A stretch of 64,000 bases of DNA. Source: Bacteroidota bacterium. GTDB lineage: Bacteria; Bacteroidota; JABWAT01. The position numbers were made by a program, and so were the translations under genes. The stretch is taken from contig JABWAT010000002.1 in assembly GCA_013360915.1 (NCBI GenBank), forward strand, positions 322,098 to 386,097, given 5' to 3'. This document shows, piece by piece, positions 24,515 to 33,524 of the stretch. The notes below the pieces were generated by a model. The model made no database searches. It saw nothing but the letters and a program-made list of their open reading frames with translations, and was not told where the DNA came from. Within the stretch, counting starts at the first letter, position 1; each line of letters opens with the position of its first letter.

Positions 24515-26545
24515 TTACCCGATCCGATCGGCCACAATCTCAGCAATGTCCTGAACTTTCACATCCGGCCGATCAGTTGACTTCACGCCATCATTCATCA
24601 TCGTCATGCAGAAAGGGCAGGCGGTCGCAACGGCGTCAGCGCCGGTGGCCACTGCTTCCTCGGCCCGTTCAATGTTGATTCGTTTTCCGATCTTTTCTTC
24701 CATGAACATGCGGGCACCACCGGCACCACAGCAGAGTCCTTTGTCTTTCGACCGGGGCATTTCCACTGGCTGCACACCTCCCAGAAAATCGAGAATCTCT
24801 CTGGGAGCATCATAGACCCCATTCGCCCGACCCAGGTAACAGGAATCATGGTAGGTGACCGTTCCGGTATCGGCTGTCTTCAGGTTCAGCTTTCCGTCTC
24901 TGATGAGCTGATTAATAAAATCGGTGTGATGAACCACTGTGTAATGGCCGCCAAAATCGCCGTATTCATTTTTCAGCGTGTTAAAGCAGTGAGGGCAACT
25001 GGTAACCACGGTTTTAAACTGATACTGACTCAGCATCTCGATGTTTTCGATCATGAGGGTTTCGGCCAGCATTTCATTACCGGCCCGCCGGGCCGGATCA
25101 CCTGTGCACTTTTCCTTTTTGCCAACGATGGCCCAATCCACACCCGACGCATTCAGAATGTGGGTAAGGGCACGGGTCACTTTTTTATACCGGTCATCAA
25201 AGGAGCCTGCACATCCCACCCAGAATAACACGTCTGTCTTTCCGCCTTTTTCGTCGATACGGGGCACGGTGAGTCCTTCTGCCCATTTTTCACGGTCCTG
25301 CGGATTAAAAGCCCACGGTATTCCCTTACTTTCCAGGTTATCGAACATGATTTTGAGCTCGGGCGAAACACGGCTTTCATTCAGAACCAGATGCCGGCGC
25401 ATGTCAATAATCTGGGGAACATGTTCAATCATCACCGGGCACTCGGTCATACAAGCCTGGCAGGTGGTACAGGCCCAGAGTTCCTCTTCGGAAATGTAGG
25501 AATCCACCAATAATTTTTCATTGGCTGCCTTCATCTCTGGTGAATCGGCTCCTTTTGCCTGCGCAGCCAGTTTTTCTGTTAAACGGTGACGGGTATCCAC
25601 AATAATTTTTCGGGGCGAGAGCGGTTTTCCGGTCAGATTCGCGGGACAAACCGATGTGCAACGACCGCATTCGGTACAGGTGTAACTGTCGAACAGTTGT
25701 TTCCAGGTCAGGTCCTCCACATCCTTTGCCCCGAAGGTGGGCATTTCCATGTCCGGGTTTTCTTCCATCTTCGTCATGGTTTCCATGATTCTGAGTGGTT
25801 CGAGTTTTCCCTGTGGTTTCAGCCGGGTAAAGTAAACGTTAAATACCGAGGTCAGTACATGAAGGTGCTTGGAATAGGGCAGGTAATTCAGGAAGGAAAA
25901 GACAATGATCATGTGGGCCCACCAGTAGAAGTAATAACCTTCTGCCGAGTCACCGCACAGCGAGGCAATGGCCTGGGTAACCGGTCTGATTTCCCAGGAA
26001 GAAGAAAACATTCCACCGAGATGATTGTAGTGCCAGGCGTATTGCAGAAAATACGTTTTCACCACACCTGCAATTAAAAACAGAATGAAAGTGGCATCTA
26101 ACTGACTTTTCAGACCCATTTCCCCCGTCCAGAGCCGGCGCGGACGCAGGACCCACCGGCGGAACAGCAGGGCAACGACCGCCACTCCAACCAGCAGTGC
26201 AAAGAAATCCTGGCTGATGGTAATCACCGAGTACAGCGGACCCAGAAAAGCAAAACTGAATGTGAAAACGTTATGCAGAAGTCCTTTGAAAATTTCTTCC
26301 ACCAACCCGAGCCCTAACACAAGAAATCCCCAGAAAACCAAAACATGGAGCAAACCGGCCATGGGCTCCCGCATGATCTTTGACTGACCGAGTGCGATCT
26401 TCAGCATGGCCAGAATCCGGTCACGGGGTTGGTCAAAACGGTCTTCAGGTTTTCCAATTCGAAGTCCGGTGATCAGCCGGCGGATGCTGATGGTAAAAAT
26501 GGTAAGGGCAATCAGGAGAAAGAGGAAATAAAGCAGACTGAACAT
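24515..26545 (-). CDS. Membrane-bound (Fe-S) oxidoreductase with CCG domains (HdrD/FadO-like)
   Basis: 676 residues. The first about 250 form a NarI-like membrane domain with five or so spans and His residues that could bind haem. Two 4Fe-4S ferredoxin motifs follow ([12 protein letters not shown] and [12 protein letters not shown]), then two CCG cysteine-rich domains (CAG...CTGDPARR...SCPHC and DSCYLGR...[10 protein letters not shown]...CPFC) like those of heterodisulfide reductase HdrD. Family knowledge: proteins of this layout pass electrons between a soluble donor, often electron-transfer flavoprotein, and quinones. No ETF or Hdr partner gene is adjacent. The spacing to its neighbours and the following terminator suggest a single-gene unit. 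Confidence 0.9.
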   Translation of the reverse strand: MFSLLYFLFLLIALTIFTISIRRLITGLRIGKPEDRFDQPRDRILAMLKIALGQSKIMREPMAGLLHVLVFWGFLVLGLGLVEEIFKGLLHNVFTFSFAFLGPLYSVITISQDFFALLVGVAVVALLFRRWVLRPRRLWTGEMGLKSQLDATFILFLIAGVVKTYFLQYAWHYNHLGGMFSSSWEIRPVTQAIASLCGDSAEGYYFYWWAHMIIVFSFLNYLPYSKHLHVLTSVFNVYFTRLKPQGKLEPLRIMETMTKMEENPDMEMPTFGAKDVEDLTWKQLFDSYTCTECGRCTSVCPANLTGKPLSPRKIIVDTRHRLTEKLAAQAKGADSPEMKAANEKLLVDSYISEEELWACTTCQACMTECPVMIEHVPQIIDMRRHLVLNESRVSPELKIMFDNLESKGIPWAFNPQDREKWAEGLTVPRIDEKGGKTDVLFWVGCAGSFDDRYKKVTRALTHILNASGVDWAIVGKKEKCTGDPARRAGNEMLAETLMIENIEMLSQYQFKTVVTSCPHCFNTLKNEYGDFGGHYTVVHHTDFINQLIRDGKLNLKTADTGTVTYHDSCYLGRANGVYDAPREILDFLGGVQPVEMPRSKDKGLCCGAGGARMFMEEKIGKRINIERAEEAVATGADAVATACPFCMTMMNDGVKSTDRPDVKVQDIAEIVADRIG

Positions 26546-26665
26546 ACAAAGTCCTGTTGGCTTATGGGTTATTTGATCAGGATGGTCAAATGCCAGTGCC
26601 TGGAGTGGGGATCTCCGTTCACCAGGGGGTGAAACAGAGATGTGGCAGGTTCAGTAATTCCGAAA

Positions 26666-27568
26666 TCAGAATTCCAGAGTTCCCTGCAGAAGAATCCGGG
26701 CCGATCCACTGATTTCAACACCATGTGTTTTACCGTCCCGGATGTGAACGTTCACCTTTACTTCACCTTCACGGCTGATGGCTTCGCCCTGCTCACCGGT
26801 AAATGTGTATGTGCGGTTTTCAACCGAGGAAAGAACCGTACTTACCCAGTAGTGGGCCAGAATTCCGTTGACCAGTCCGGTGACCGGATCTTCATTGATT
26901 CCGGTTCCGGGTGAGAAATACCGTGAGTGAAAATTGGAAGAGGGCCGCATGGTCTCTCTGCAGAATGTGCTGACTCCGCGGAGTCCTTCATCGGCCAGAA
27001 TGCGTTTCAGATTCTCGAAGTTCGGGGCAATTTTCCGCAGGGTCAGCAATCCCAAAACCGGAATGATGAGCACGCGGGTATCTGATTTCATGATGGGCAA
27101 TCTGGAATCGATATCATTATCTGTGATTCCCAGATGCCTGAAAATGTCTTCCTGAGCTCCGCCAAACGGAGAAAGAGAGGGAACCGGAAGGTTAATCCAA
27201 ACAGACGGATCGGTTCCATTGGATTTGGAAAGACTGACTGCGAGCTGCCCGGATTTATATTCAAGATTGATGACCTGTACAAAGGTATCGGGTGGGGCAA
27301 TCATACGTTCTTTAATGAGGACGTTCACTGCAGCAAGGGTGCCATGACCACTGATTTCCAGTTCCTGAGCAGGGGAGAACCACCGCAGCCGGGCCACCGA
27401 TTCCCGGCTATCCGGTTTAAGGACAAAAACCGTCTCGGGCAGCGCCAGATCACGGGCGATGGCCTGCATATCGGAAGGTTTGAGTGAGTCTGCCCCAAGC
27501 ACCACTCCGGCCGGATTTCCCTTCATTGGCAGAGTGGTGAAGGTATTTACATGGAAATATTTGCGCAT
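26666..27568 (-). CDS. PhzF-family isomerase/epimerase-like protein
   Basis: 300 residues from ATG 27568 (MRKYFHVNTF). A longer frame starting at 27673 adds 35 residues with no family similarity and is not used. The PhzF fold is shown by GNPAGVVLGAD, the N-terminal catalytic-type Glu in LALPETVFV, SGHGTLAAVNVL, and the C-terminal NEDPVTGLVNGILAHY and SGSARI motifs. PhzF is a trans-2,3-dihydro-3-hydroxyanthranilate isomerase in phenazine makers. Most homologues, including this one outside any phenazine cluster, have unknown substrates. Confidence 0.9.
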   Translation of the reverse strand: MRKYFHVNTFTTLPMKGNPAGVVLGADSLKPSDMQAIARDLALPETVFVLKPDSRESVARLRWFSPAQELEISGHGTLAAVNVLIKERMIAPPDTFVQVINLEYKSGQLAVSLSKSNGTDPSVWINLPVPSLSPFGGAQEDIFRHLGITDNDIDSRLPIMKSDTRVLIIPVLGLLTLRKIAPNFENLKRILADEGLRGVSTFCRETMRPSSNFHSRYFSPGTGINEDPVTGLVNGILAHYWVSTVLSSVENRTYTFTGEQGEAISREGEVKVNVHIRDGKTHGVEISGSARILLQGTLEF

Positions 27569-27671
27569 GATTTCAGAAATATAAAAAAATAAATCCGATT
27601 TACCAGTCGGAATTTTTACCATGTTAATGCCACGCTTTGGTGGTTTGTTAACAGAATGGTAACAGAAAACC

Positions 27672-27703
27672 ATTGAACGGGTTTTTTCTGCCCCTTACCT
27701 TTA
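27672..27703 (+). promoter_or_regulatory. Bacteroidota-type promoter of the IVS-protein/miaA operon
   Basis: ATTG, 20 bases, TACCTTTA: one mismatch in each box with exact spacing. It ends 16 bases before ATG 27720. Confidence 0.6.
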
Positions 27704-27719
27704 CCCGCCGGAGTCCATT

Positions 27720-28157
27720 ATGCAAACCCATCCTCATGAAACCCGCCACAACCGAAAACCCGAAACTGTTGAAGATCTGGATATCTGGCAGAAATCGGAT
27801 CAGTTGTGTGAAGAACTGATCCGAAAGACCAAGTCCTTTCCCATCAGTGAATGGCCCGCACTGGGTCAGCGAATTAAAAATTCGGCAGCTGATGTCCCCA
27901 TCGAAATTGAAAAAGGGTTTTTAAAGCGGAATATTCAGGATAAAATACATCATTACCAGGCCGCTTTCGATTCGTTTATCGAGCTGCGTTACCTGATCAG
28001 ACTGAGTGAATCGATGGGATATATCAAAAAACCCGCTCCCTTGTACCGCCACATGCAGGAAATTGACCAGATGTTCACCGGACTGATCCGATCCATGGAA
28101 AAGAAGACGGGTCCCCGTACCCGTCCGGGTGGTGAATCGTCCGGAAGCGATGCCTGA
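27720..28157 (+). CDS. Four-helix-bundle protein of the 23S rRNA intervening-sequence (S23) family
   Basis: 145 residues. The core (about 18-120) shows the family pattern: DLDIWQKSDQLCEELIRKTKSFP, LGQRIKNSAADVPIEIEKGF, and a helix with AFDSFIELRYLIRLSES. The tail is short, basic and Gly/Ser-rich. Family knowledge: these proteins were first found encoded in intervening sequences of 23S rRNA genes and form pentameric helical bundles; stand-alone copies are common in FCB genomes and their role is unknown. No rRNA lies nearby. The end overlaps the chosen miaA start by 8 bases, and the only visible promoter is in front of this gene. Confidence 0.88.
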   Translation: MQTHPHETRHNRKPETVEDLDIWQKSDQLCEELIRKTKSFPISEWPALGQRIKNSAADVPIEIEKGFLKRNIQDKIHHYQAAFDSFIELRYLIRLSESMGYIKKPAPLYRHMQEIDQMFTGLIRSMEKKTGPRTRPGGESSGSDA

Positions 28158-29070
28158 ACCGTACCGAATCCTCGTTATCCTTGGGCCAACTGCCTCGGGA
28201 AAAACACACCTTGCTGTTTCCCTTGCCAGTCAGTTTAATGGCGAAATCATCAGTGCCGACAGCCGCCAGGTTTATCGTGGGATGGATATCGGCACCGGCA
28301 AGGATCTTCAGGAATACCAGACCCTGAAGGGCCAGGTTCCTGTTCATCTGATTGATTGCTGCGATCCCACCACAGACTATGACCTTTACCATTTTCAAAC
28401 CGATGCCCGACGGCTGATTGCGGATGTGACCTCCCGCGGGCACTTACCGGTTGTTTGCGGCGGAACCGGACTCTATCTGAGTGCCTTGCTTCAGAATTAC
28501 CAATTGGTCCCCTTGGGTCAGCCCGATTCTGCCTGGGACCTTATCCCCGATGAAAATCTGGTAAGTGAACTCTCAAAACGCCGGTCCCTTCACAATTCGA
28601 CCGATACCACCGACCGTAAACGCCTGATGAAGGCTCTGTCCATTGCTTCTTCCACATTGGCTCCTGAATCGTTTCCGCCCCTGAATCCTTTGGTAATCGG
28701 AATAAAGTGGCCCCGCCAGGAACTGTATGAACGGATTGGTCAACGCCTGAAATCACGTCTTGAACAGGGAATGATCGAGGAAACCAAACGGTTGCTTGCA
28801 TCGGGTGTTCCTGCAGAACGTCTTCGCTTTTTCGGACTGGAATATAAATGGCTTACCAACTTCCTGGAAGGGCAGATTTCCTTTACCGAGATGGAAACCG
28901 GTCTGTATCAGGCCATCAGAAAATTTGCCAAGCGCCAGGAAACCTGGTTCAGAAAAATGGAAAAGGAAGGAGTCCCGATCCGTTGGATTGAAGGCCGGGA
29001 ATTATCCTTTGGAAAGACCAGCCAGCTTGTGTATAACTGGTTAAAGGACCTGTCGTCAGATTTCAGTTGA
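28150..29070 (+). CDS. miaA: tRNA dimethylallyltransferase
   Basis: 306 residues from ATG 28150; a GTG at 28129 is possible but adds only seven residues of no similarity. MiaA transfers a dimethylallyl group to N6 of A37 in tRNAs reading codons that begin with U. The P-loop GPTASGKTHLA, the substrate motif SADSRQVYRGMDIGTGK, and VVCGGTGLYL are diagnostic. The C-terminal RRSLHNSTDTTDRKRLMKAL and KFAKRQETWFRK segments complete the family. The length is normal. It overlaps the IVS-family gene by 8 bases. Confidence 0.95.
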   Translation: MPEPYRILVILGPTASGKTHLAVSLASQFNGEIISADSRQVYRGMDIGTGKDLQEYQTLKGQVPVHLIDCCDPTTDYDLYHFQTDARRLIADVTSRGHLPVVCGGTGLYLSALLQNYQLVPLGQPDSAWDLIPDENLVSELSKRRSLHNSTDTTDRKRLMKALSIASSTLAPESFPPLNPLVIGIKWPRQELYERIGQRLKSRLEQGMIEETKRLLASGVPAERLRFFGLEYKWLTNFLEGQISFTEMETGLYQAIRKFAKRQETWFRKMEKEGVPIRWIEGRELSFGKTSQLVYNWLKDLSSDFS

Positions 29071-29168
29071 TTTGACTGTATCCGATCTCTATTTTGAAGA
29101 CTCTTTGCCGGATATGGGGTTTCCCTGTCCGGAACATGAATCCCCCAGTTTGAAATGAGTCTTTTTGA

Positions 29169-30455
29169 ATGACAGAAACACAGGTCACACCCGTATCAAC
29201 CTTCTATCGATCCGTTCATCTTACCGGCGATAAATCAGTCTCACACCGGGCTTTGATGTTTTCGGCCCTTCAGCCAGGAAAAACCCGTATTTACGGCCTT
29301 TCCGAAGCAGCTGATCCCATGTCCACCCGGTCGGTTTTACAATCTCTTGGCATTTCAATCGTTAAAAAGGAAAACTGGTGGGAAGTGGTGTCTCACGGAC
29401 GCCGTTCCTTTACCGCCAGTTCCGAGGTTCTCGATGTTGGCAACAGCGGAACCACCATCCGTCTGATGAGCGGTATTCTGGCCGGACAGCCATTCACCTC
29501 GACGCTGAACGGGGATGCATCCATTCAGAAACGTCCTATGAACCGTATTATCCGCCCCCTTCAGGAAATGGGTGCCGATATTCATGGAACTGCTAATGGA
29601 AAAACACCAATTGTGATTCATGGACGTGCACTTTCCGGAATGGATTACCGGATGGAAATTTCTTCTGCTCAGGTGAAAAGTTGTGTGTTGCTGGCCGGAC
29701 TTTTCGCCTCGGGAAAAACCATCGTGAGAGAACCAGTCCTTTCCCGTGATCATACCGAACGGATGCTGAATCTCAAAACCTGGACGGAAGATGGCTATTA
29801 TTGTGCGGAATCATCGCCTTCCCATGAATGGGAACCCGCCGATATTCACGTTCCCGGAGATCCATCCTCTGCAGCATTCTGGCTGGTGGCCGCGGCCATC
29901 GTTCCCGATGCAGTGGTCACGGTTTCAAATATTCTGCTGAATCCGACCCGAACCGGATTTATTAACGCACTCGAAGCCATGGGTGCTGATATTTCCATCG
30001 AGGAAACCGGCAGAATTGGTTCAGAACCCATTGGGTCGGTAACGTGTCGTTCCTCCCGGTTGAAAGGTATTGAACTCGGGGGAACTATCATTCCTTCCCT
30101 CATTGATGAAATTCCTGTTCTGTGTATTGCGGCGGCCATGGCAACCGGCCCCACCACCATTTCCGGTGCGGGTGAATTGCGGGTAAAAGAATGTGATCGG
30201 ATCGCGGCCATGGTCACGGGTCTGAAAGCCATGGGAGCCCAGGTAACCGAACTGACCGATGGCATGCGGATTGAAGGGGGAGTCCCGCTGAAGGGAACCA
30301 CCATCGACTCCTTTCATGACCACAGGATTGCCATGAGTTTTGCAATAGCCGGCCTCGTTGCTTCGTCACCCACACGCATTCTAAATGCTGACAGTGTCAG
30401 TATCTCCTATCCTGCATTCTGGAATACCTATTTTAATCATTCAAGTAAAGGCTGA
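29169..30455 (+). CDS. aroA: 3-phosphoshikimate 1-carboxyvinyltransferase (EPSP synthase)
   Basis: 428 residues. It joins shikimate-3-phosphate and phosphoenolpyruvate in the sixth shikimate-pathway step. Recognised by GDKSVSHRALMFSAL, LDVGNSGTTIRLMSG, SSAQVKSCVLLAGL, SRDHTERML, DIHVPGDPSSAAF, LIDEIPVLCIAAAMA, RVKECDRIAAM and DHRIAMSFAIAGL. The order covers both inverse alpha/beta domains, and all expected Lys, Arg and Asp positions appear present. A 98-base gap after miaA contains a hairpin (CCGGA 29108-29112 with TCCGG 29128-29132) but no good promoter. aroA is followed after 5 bases by an ABC ATPase gene. Confidence 0.96.
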   Translation: MTETQVTPVSTFYRSVHLTGDKSVSHRALMFSALQPGKTRIYGLSEAADPMSTRSVLQSLGISIVKKENWWEVVSHGRRSFTASSEVLDVGNSGTTIRLMSGILAGQPFTSTLNGDASIQKRPMNRIIRPLQEMGADIHGTANGKTPIVIHGRALSGMDYRMEISSAQVKSCVLLAGLFASGKTIVREPVLSRDHTERMLNLKTWTEDGYYCAESSPSHEWEPADIHVPGDPSSAAFWLVAAAIVPDAVVTVSNILLNPTRTGFINALEAMGADISIEETGRIGSEPIGSVTCRSSRLKGIELGGTIIPSLIDEIPVLCIAAAMATGPTTISGAGELRVKECDRIAAMVTGLKAMGAQVTELTDGMRIEGGVPLKGTTIDSFHDHRIAMSFAIAGLVASSPTRILNADSVSISYPAFWNTYFNHSSKG

Positions 30456-30460
30456 TTCCC

Positions 30461-31576
30461 ATGGCTGAAGTCATTCTGAAAAATGTCTACAAACAATACG
30501 ACAATGGCGTGTATGCGGCGAAGGATGTCAATCTCGAAATCCGTGACAAGGAATTTATGGTGCTGGTCGGGCCTTCGGGATGCGGGAAATCAACCACCTT
30601 ACGGATGGTGGCCGGCCTGGAGGCCATCTCATCCGGCGAGTTGTATATAGACGGCGTCAGAATGAATGATGTTCACCCGAAAGACCGGGACATTGCCATG
30701 GTTTTTCAGAATTATGCCCTGTATCCGCATATGAATGTCTATGAGAATCTGGCATTTGGACTCAAGTTGCGGAAATTTTCGAAGGAGGACATCCACCAGC
30801 GGGTGATGGAAGCCGCCGAAATTCTGGGGCTGACCGATTACCTGGATCGTAAACCGAAAGCCATGTCAGGAGGGCAGCGGCAACGGGTGGCGGTCGGACG
30901 TGCCATCGTAAGAAAACCCAAGGTGTTTCTGTTCGATGAACCGCTTTCTAACCTCGATGCCAAAATGAGAGTTCAGATGCGGACTGAAATTTCAAAATTG
31001 CATAAACGTCTCGATGCCACCATGATCTACGTGACCCACGATCAGGTGGAAGCAATGACCATGGGCGACCGGATCACTGTAATGAAAGATGGGGTGATTA
31101 ATCAGATCGATACCCCCTTGAACTTGTATAACCACCCGATCAACCGGTTTGTCGCCGGTTTTATCGGTTCTCCATCGATGAATTTTATGAACGGAACCCT
31201 GATTCAGAAATCCCACTTGACCTTTGTAGAAGAGGGATCCGGACTCGAGCTTGAAATTCCTGATCAGTATCATTCGGCTCTCGATGGATATGCCAACCGG
31301 CCATTGGTGCTGGGAATCCGCCCGGAAGACATTCATCTGAGTGGTGATAAAGCAGCCACTGATGCAACCAGCACCATTCTGGTCGAAGTGGTTGAACCCA
31401 TGGGAAATGAAATTTTCATCTATTTTAACTCCTCCTCAACCGGTAAAGGCGGCACCACTCTGGTTTGCAGAACCAATCTTCGCACCATTCCCCGCACGGG
31501 CGATATGATGCCCGTCGGTTTCGATATGGAAAAATTGCACTTTTTCGAGCAGGATTCCGGTTTGGCCATCCGGTAA
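30461..31576 (+). CDS. UgpC/MsmX-type sugar ABC transporter ATP-binding protein
   Basis: 371 residues. ATPase core with Walker A GPSGCGKST, Q-loop MVFQNYALYPHM, signature MSGGQRQRVA, Walker B VFLFDEPLSNLDA and the switch His in YVTHDQ. The C-terminal about 130 residues form the TOBE/OB region typical of the MalK/UgpC/MsmX group that energises carbohydrate importers. No permease or binding-protein gene is in the window, which is common for MsmX-type ATPases shared by several transporters. Located 5 bases after aroA. Confidence 0.92.
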   Translation: MAEVILKNVYKQYDNGVYAAKDVNLEIRDKEFMVLVGPSGCGKSTTLRMVAGLEAISSGELYIDGVRMNDVHPKDRDIAMVFQNYALYPHMNVYENLAFGLKLRKFSKEDIHQRVMEAAEILGLTDYLDRKPKAMSGGQRQRVAVGRAIVRKPKVFLFDEPLSNLDAKMRVQMRTEISKLHKRLDATMIYVTHDQVEAMTMGDRITVMKDGVINQIDTPLNLYNHPINRFVAGFIGSPSMNFMNGTLIQKSHLTFVEEGSGLELEIPDQYHSALDGYANRPLVLGIRPEDIHLSGDKAATDATSTILVEVVEPMGNEIFIYFNSSSTGKGGTTLVCRTNLRTIPRTGDMMPVGFDMEKLHFFEQDSGLAIR

Positions 31577-31634
31577 GGAATCCCTGACCGCCAGTCGGTT
31601 GTTTTAGTACGAAACGAATTGAAAGGAAAACACA

Positions 31635-32099
31635 ATGCTGACTGCCGGCTCTAAAGCTCCTCTGACCATCCGTGTGAAAGATCAGGATGGAAAAACCGTT
31701 TCACTGGCCGATTATAAAGGCAAGACGGTTGTACTGTATTTCTATCCGAAGGATGATACTCCAGGTTGTACCAAAGAAGCCTGTGCGTTCCGTGATGATC
31801 AGGCCGATCTGAAAGCGGCAGGCGTTCAGGTTATCGGAGTCAGCGGAGATGATGAAAAATCTCACGTGAAATTCATCGGCAAGTTTAATCTCAATTTCCC
31901 TCTTTGGGCCGATGTGAACAATGAACTCTCTTCTGCCTTCGGCGCGTGGGGCGAAAAATCCATGTACGGCCGCAAATACATGGGAATTCACCGGGTAACC
32001 TTTATTATCGGTCCGGATGGAACCATCCTGAAAGCCTATCCGAAGGTGAAACCTGAAACCCATTCACAGGAAATCCTGGCAGATCTGAAATCTCTCTGA
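31635..32099 (+). CDS. bcp: Thioredoxin-dependent thiol peroxidase (Bcp/PrxQ)
   Basis: 154-residue peroxiredoxin that reduces hydroperoxides. Peroxidatic C45 lies in [14 protein letters not shown] and the resolving C50 five residues on, the alpha-2 PrxQ arrangement. The later [10 protein letters not shown] and [13 protein letters not shown] segments are typical. The length is normal and there is no export signal. AAAGGAAAA lies just upstream of the ATG. The gene is preceded by a 58-base gap after the ABC ATPase and followed by the VapBC promoter region. Confidence 0.95.
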   Translation: MLTAGSKAPLTIRVKDQDGKTVSLADYKGKTVVLYFYPKDDTPGCTKEACAFRDDQADLKAAGVQVIGVSGDDEKSHVKFIGKFNLNFPLWADVNNELSSAFGAWGEKSMYGRKYMGIHRVTFIIGPDGTILKAYPKVKPETHSQEILADLKSL

Positions 32100-32134
32100 T
32101 GGCTTCCCTGTTTTCGTAATTTTTCCGGGTCATC

Positions 32135-32166
32135 CTTGACAGTGATTAAGTGTTGCTGTAAGTTTG
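32135..32166 (+). promoter_or_regulatory. Bacteroidota-type promoter of the VapBC-like pair
   Basis: CTTG, 20 bases, TAAGTTTG: an exact -7 box and one mismatch at -33. A CAGGGGGTGA ribosome site and ATG 32189 follow. An own promoter, usually autoregulated, fits a toxin-antitoxin operon. Confidence 0.7.
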
Positions 32167-32188
32167 TAATACAGGGGGTGATACAATT

Positions 32189-32440
32189 ATGAAAAGTTTC
32201 CGGTTACCAAAACAAATTGAATCTGACCTCGATTATGAGTCGGAACTGACAGGTAAATCCCGATCCGATGTGATCAGAGAAGCATTGGTTCAGTATCTTG
32301 CTGTTCAGCGGGAGAACCGCTCATCCTCCGATCTTGGGGAAGATTTATTTGGCACTGGCAGCAGTGGTGCCACAGATCTGTCGGTGACTTATAAAGAAAA
32401 ACTGGGACAAACCCTGAATGAGAAATTCGGTCCTCGTTGA
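32189..32440 (+). CDS. Ribbon-helix-helix antitoxin (CopG/VapB-like)
   Basis: 83 residues. The N-terminal ribbon-helix-helix DNA-binding domain (about 1-45: short beta strand FRLPKQIESDL, then two helices with TGKSRSDVIREALVQYL) is followed by a disordered Ser/Gly-rich tail that should wrap the toxin. It overlaps the PIN-domain gene by 23 bases, the usual order of antitoxin before toxin. Expected to neutralise the toxin and repress the operon promoter. No partner other than the PIN gene is near. Confidence 0.85.
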   Translation: MKSFRLPKQIESDLDYESELTGKSRSDVIREALVQYLAVQRENRSSSDLGEDLFGTGSSGATDLSVTYKEKLGQTLNEKFGPR

Positions 32441-32843
32441 TGCCGGTCCGCTGATTGCTCTGTTCGACAGAAGCGACCGGCATCATCTCCCGGTCAGGCA
32501 ATTGCTTCGTGATCAGCGGTTTAATCTCGTTACCACCTGGCCGGTGGTAACTGAAGCCAGTCATATCCTCCGGTTTGATGTCAATTGCCAGCTGGCCCTT
32601 CTGACCTGGATTGAAAGGAAAGGCCTGGGGATACTCGATATCGGATGGGAGGACGTGGGAGTGGTCAGGGAAATGGTCAGTAAATACCGGAATGTTCCGA
32701 TGGATCTGGCTGATGCCACCCTGGTTTATGCCGCCGAAAAATATCAGATTATGCGGATCCTCACCATGGATTCTGATTTTCATGTGTACAGAACCCAATT
32801 AAATGCAACTCTGAAAGCCATTTTCGTCAGCCAGAGTCCCTGA
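32418..32843 (+). CDS. PIN-domain ribonuclease toxin (VapC-like)
   Basis: 141 residues. Acidic PIN active-site residues are visible: D8 in VLVDAGPLIALFD, a Glu in VVTEASHIL, and Asp residues in MDLADATLVYAAEK and TMDSDFHVY. VapC toxins cleave tRNA or rRNA at defined sites; the target here is unknown. The whole domain appears intact. Its start lies inside the antitoxin gene (23-base overlap). It could instead be an orphaned PIN protein tolerated as housekeeping, but the tight pairing and own promoter favour a functional toxin-antitoxin module. Confidence 0.87.
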   Translation: MRNSVLVDAGPLIALFDRSDRHHLPVRQLLRDQRFNLVTTWPVVTEASHILRFDVNCQLALLTWIERKGLGILDIGWEDVGVVREMVSKYRNVPMDLADATLVYAAEKYQIMRILTMDSDFHVYRTQLNATLKAIFVSQSP

Positions 32844-32888
32844 ACCCAATTTCCTTTTCCTGATACCATCAACTGAATCCAGACTGCT

Positions 32889-33524
32889 TTGACCAGACAA
32901 CCATCACGCATCGTCGTTCTCTGTAACGGAGAAAAGCCAGATCCCGACCGGTTTAAGGCCGATCTGGCCGAATCAGACCTGTTTATCTGTGCCGATGGAG
33001 GAGCCAATTCTGCGGTTGAAGCCAGTCAGATTCCTGATGTGATTATCGGCGACTTTGATTCGGTCACTCCATCCACCCTGCAGGCCTGTCAATCTGCACA
33101 GTTGATCCGTCTGGATGATCAGGAAACCACCGATTTTGAAAAGGTTCTGACCTACATCGGTCAATGGCCCGCTGCTCAGGTAACGGTCTGGGGGGCTTTG
33201 GGTCTCCGGATCGATCATACCATCGGGAATTTATCTTCCCTCATCCGGTTGGCAGGAAAACGATCGGTTTACCTGAAATCGAACAATGCCCTCAGCTATT
33301 CCATTCCTTCCGGATTCAGTAAAACGTTTCCGCCGGGAAAAACCATTTCCTTAATCCCGATTCCTTCTGCCGGCGGAGTCAGGACCGTGGGTCTGCGATG
33401 GCCACTGCTGAATGAAACCCTCGAACTCGGATTGCGGAACGGAACCCTGAATGAAACGACCGGTGGTCCGGTACAGATCACATTCACATCGGGCCATCTG
33501 ATCCTCATGGAGATTGACGGGTGA
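32889..33524 (+). CDS. thiN: Thiamine pyrophosphokinase
   Basis: 211 residues starting at TTG 32889; no ATG gives a complete N-terminus. It transfers pyrophosphate from ATP to thiamine to make the coenzyme directly. Family motifs: ICADGGANSAVEA, PDVIIGDFDSV, LDDQETTDFEKVL and VWGALGLRIDHTIGNLSSL in the catalytic domain, then a beta-rich thiamine-binding C-terminal domain (SLIPIP, TGGPVQITFTSGHLILM). This enzyme needs free thiamine, so it implies salvage. Its stop overlaps the GTG start of the symporter gene by four bases. No TPP riboswitch was seen upstream. Confidence 0.92.
   Translation: MTRQPSRIVVLCNGEKPDPDRFKADLAESDLFICADGGANSAVEASQIPDVIIGDFDSVTPSTLQACQSAQLIRLDDQETTDFEKVLTYIGQWPAAQVTVWGALGLRIDHTIGNLSSLIRLAGKRSVYLKSNNALSYSIPSGFSKTFPPGKTISLIPIPSAGGVRTVGLRWPLLNETLELGLRNGTLNETTGGPVQITFTSGHLILMEIDG

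Noticed and set aside
32844-32888. TPP riboswitch before thiN
   Set aside because: The gap is only 45 bases and lacks the CTGAGA/THI-box core.
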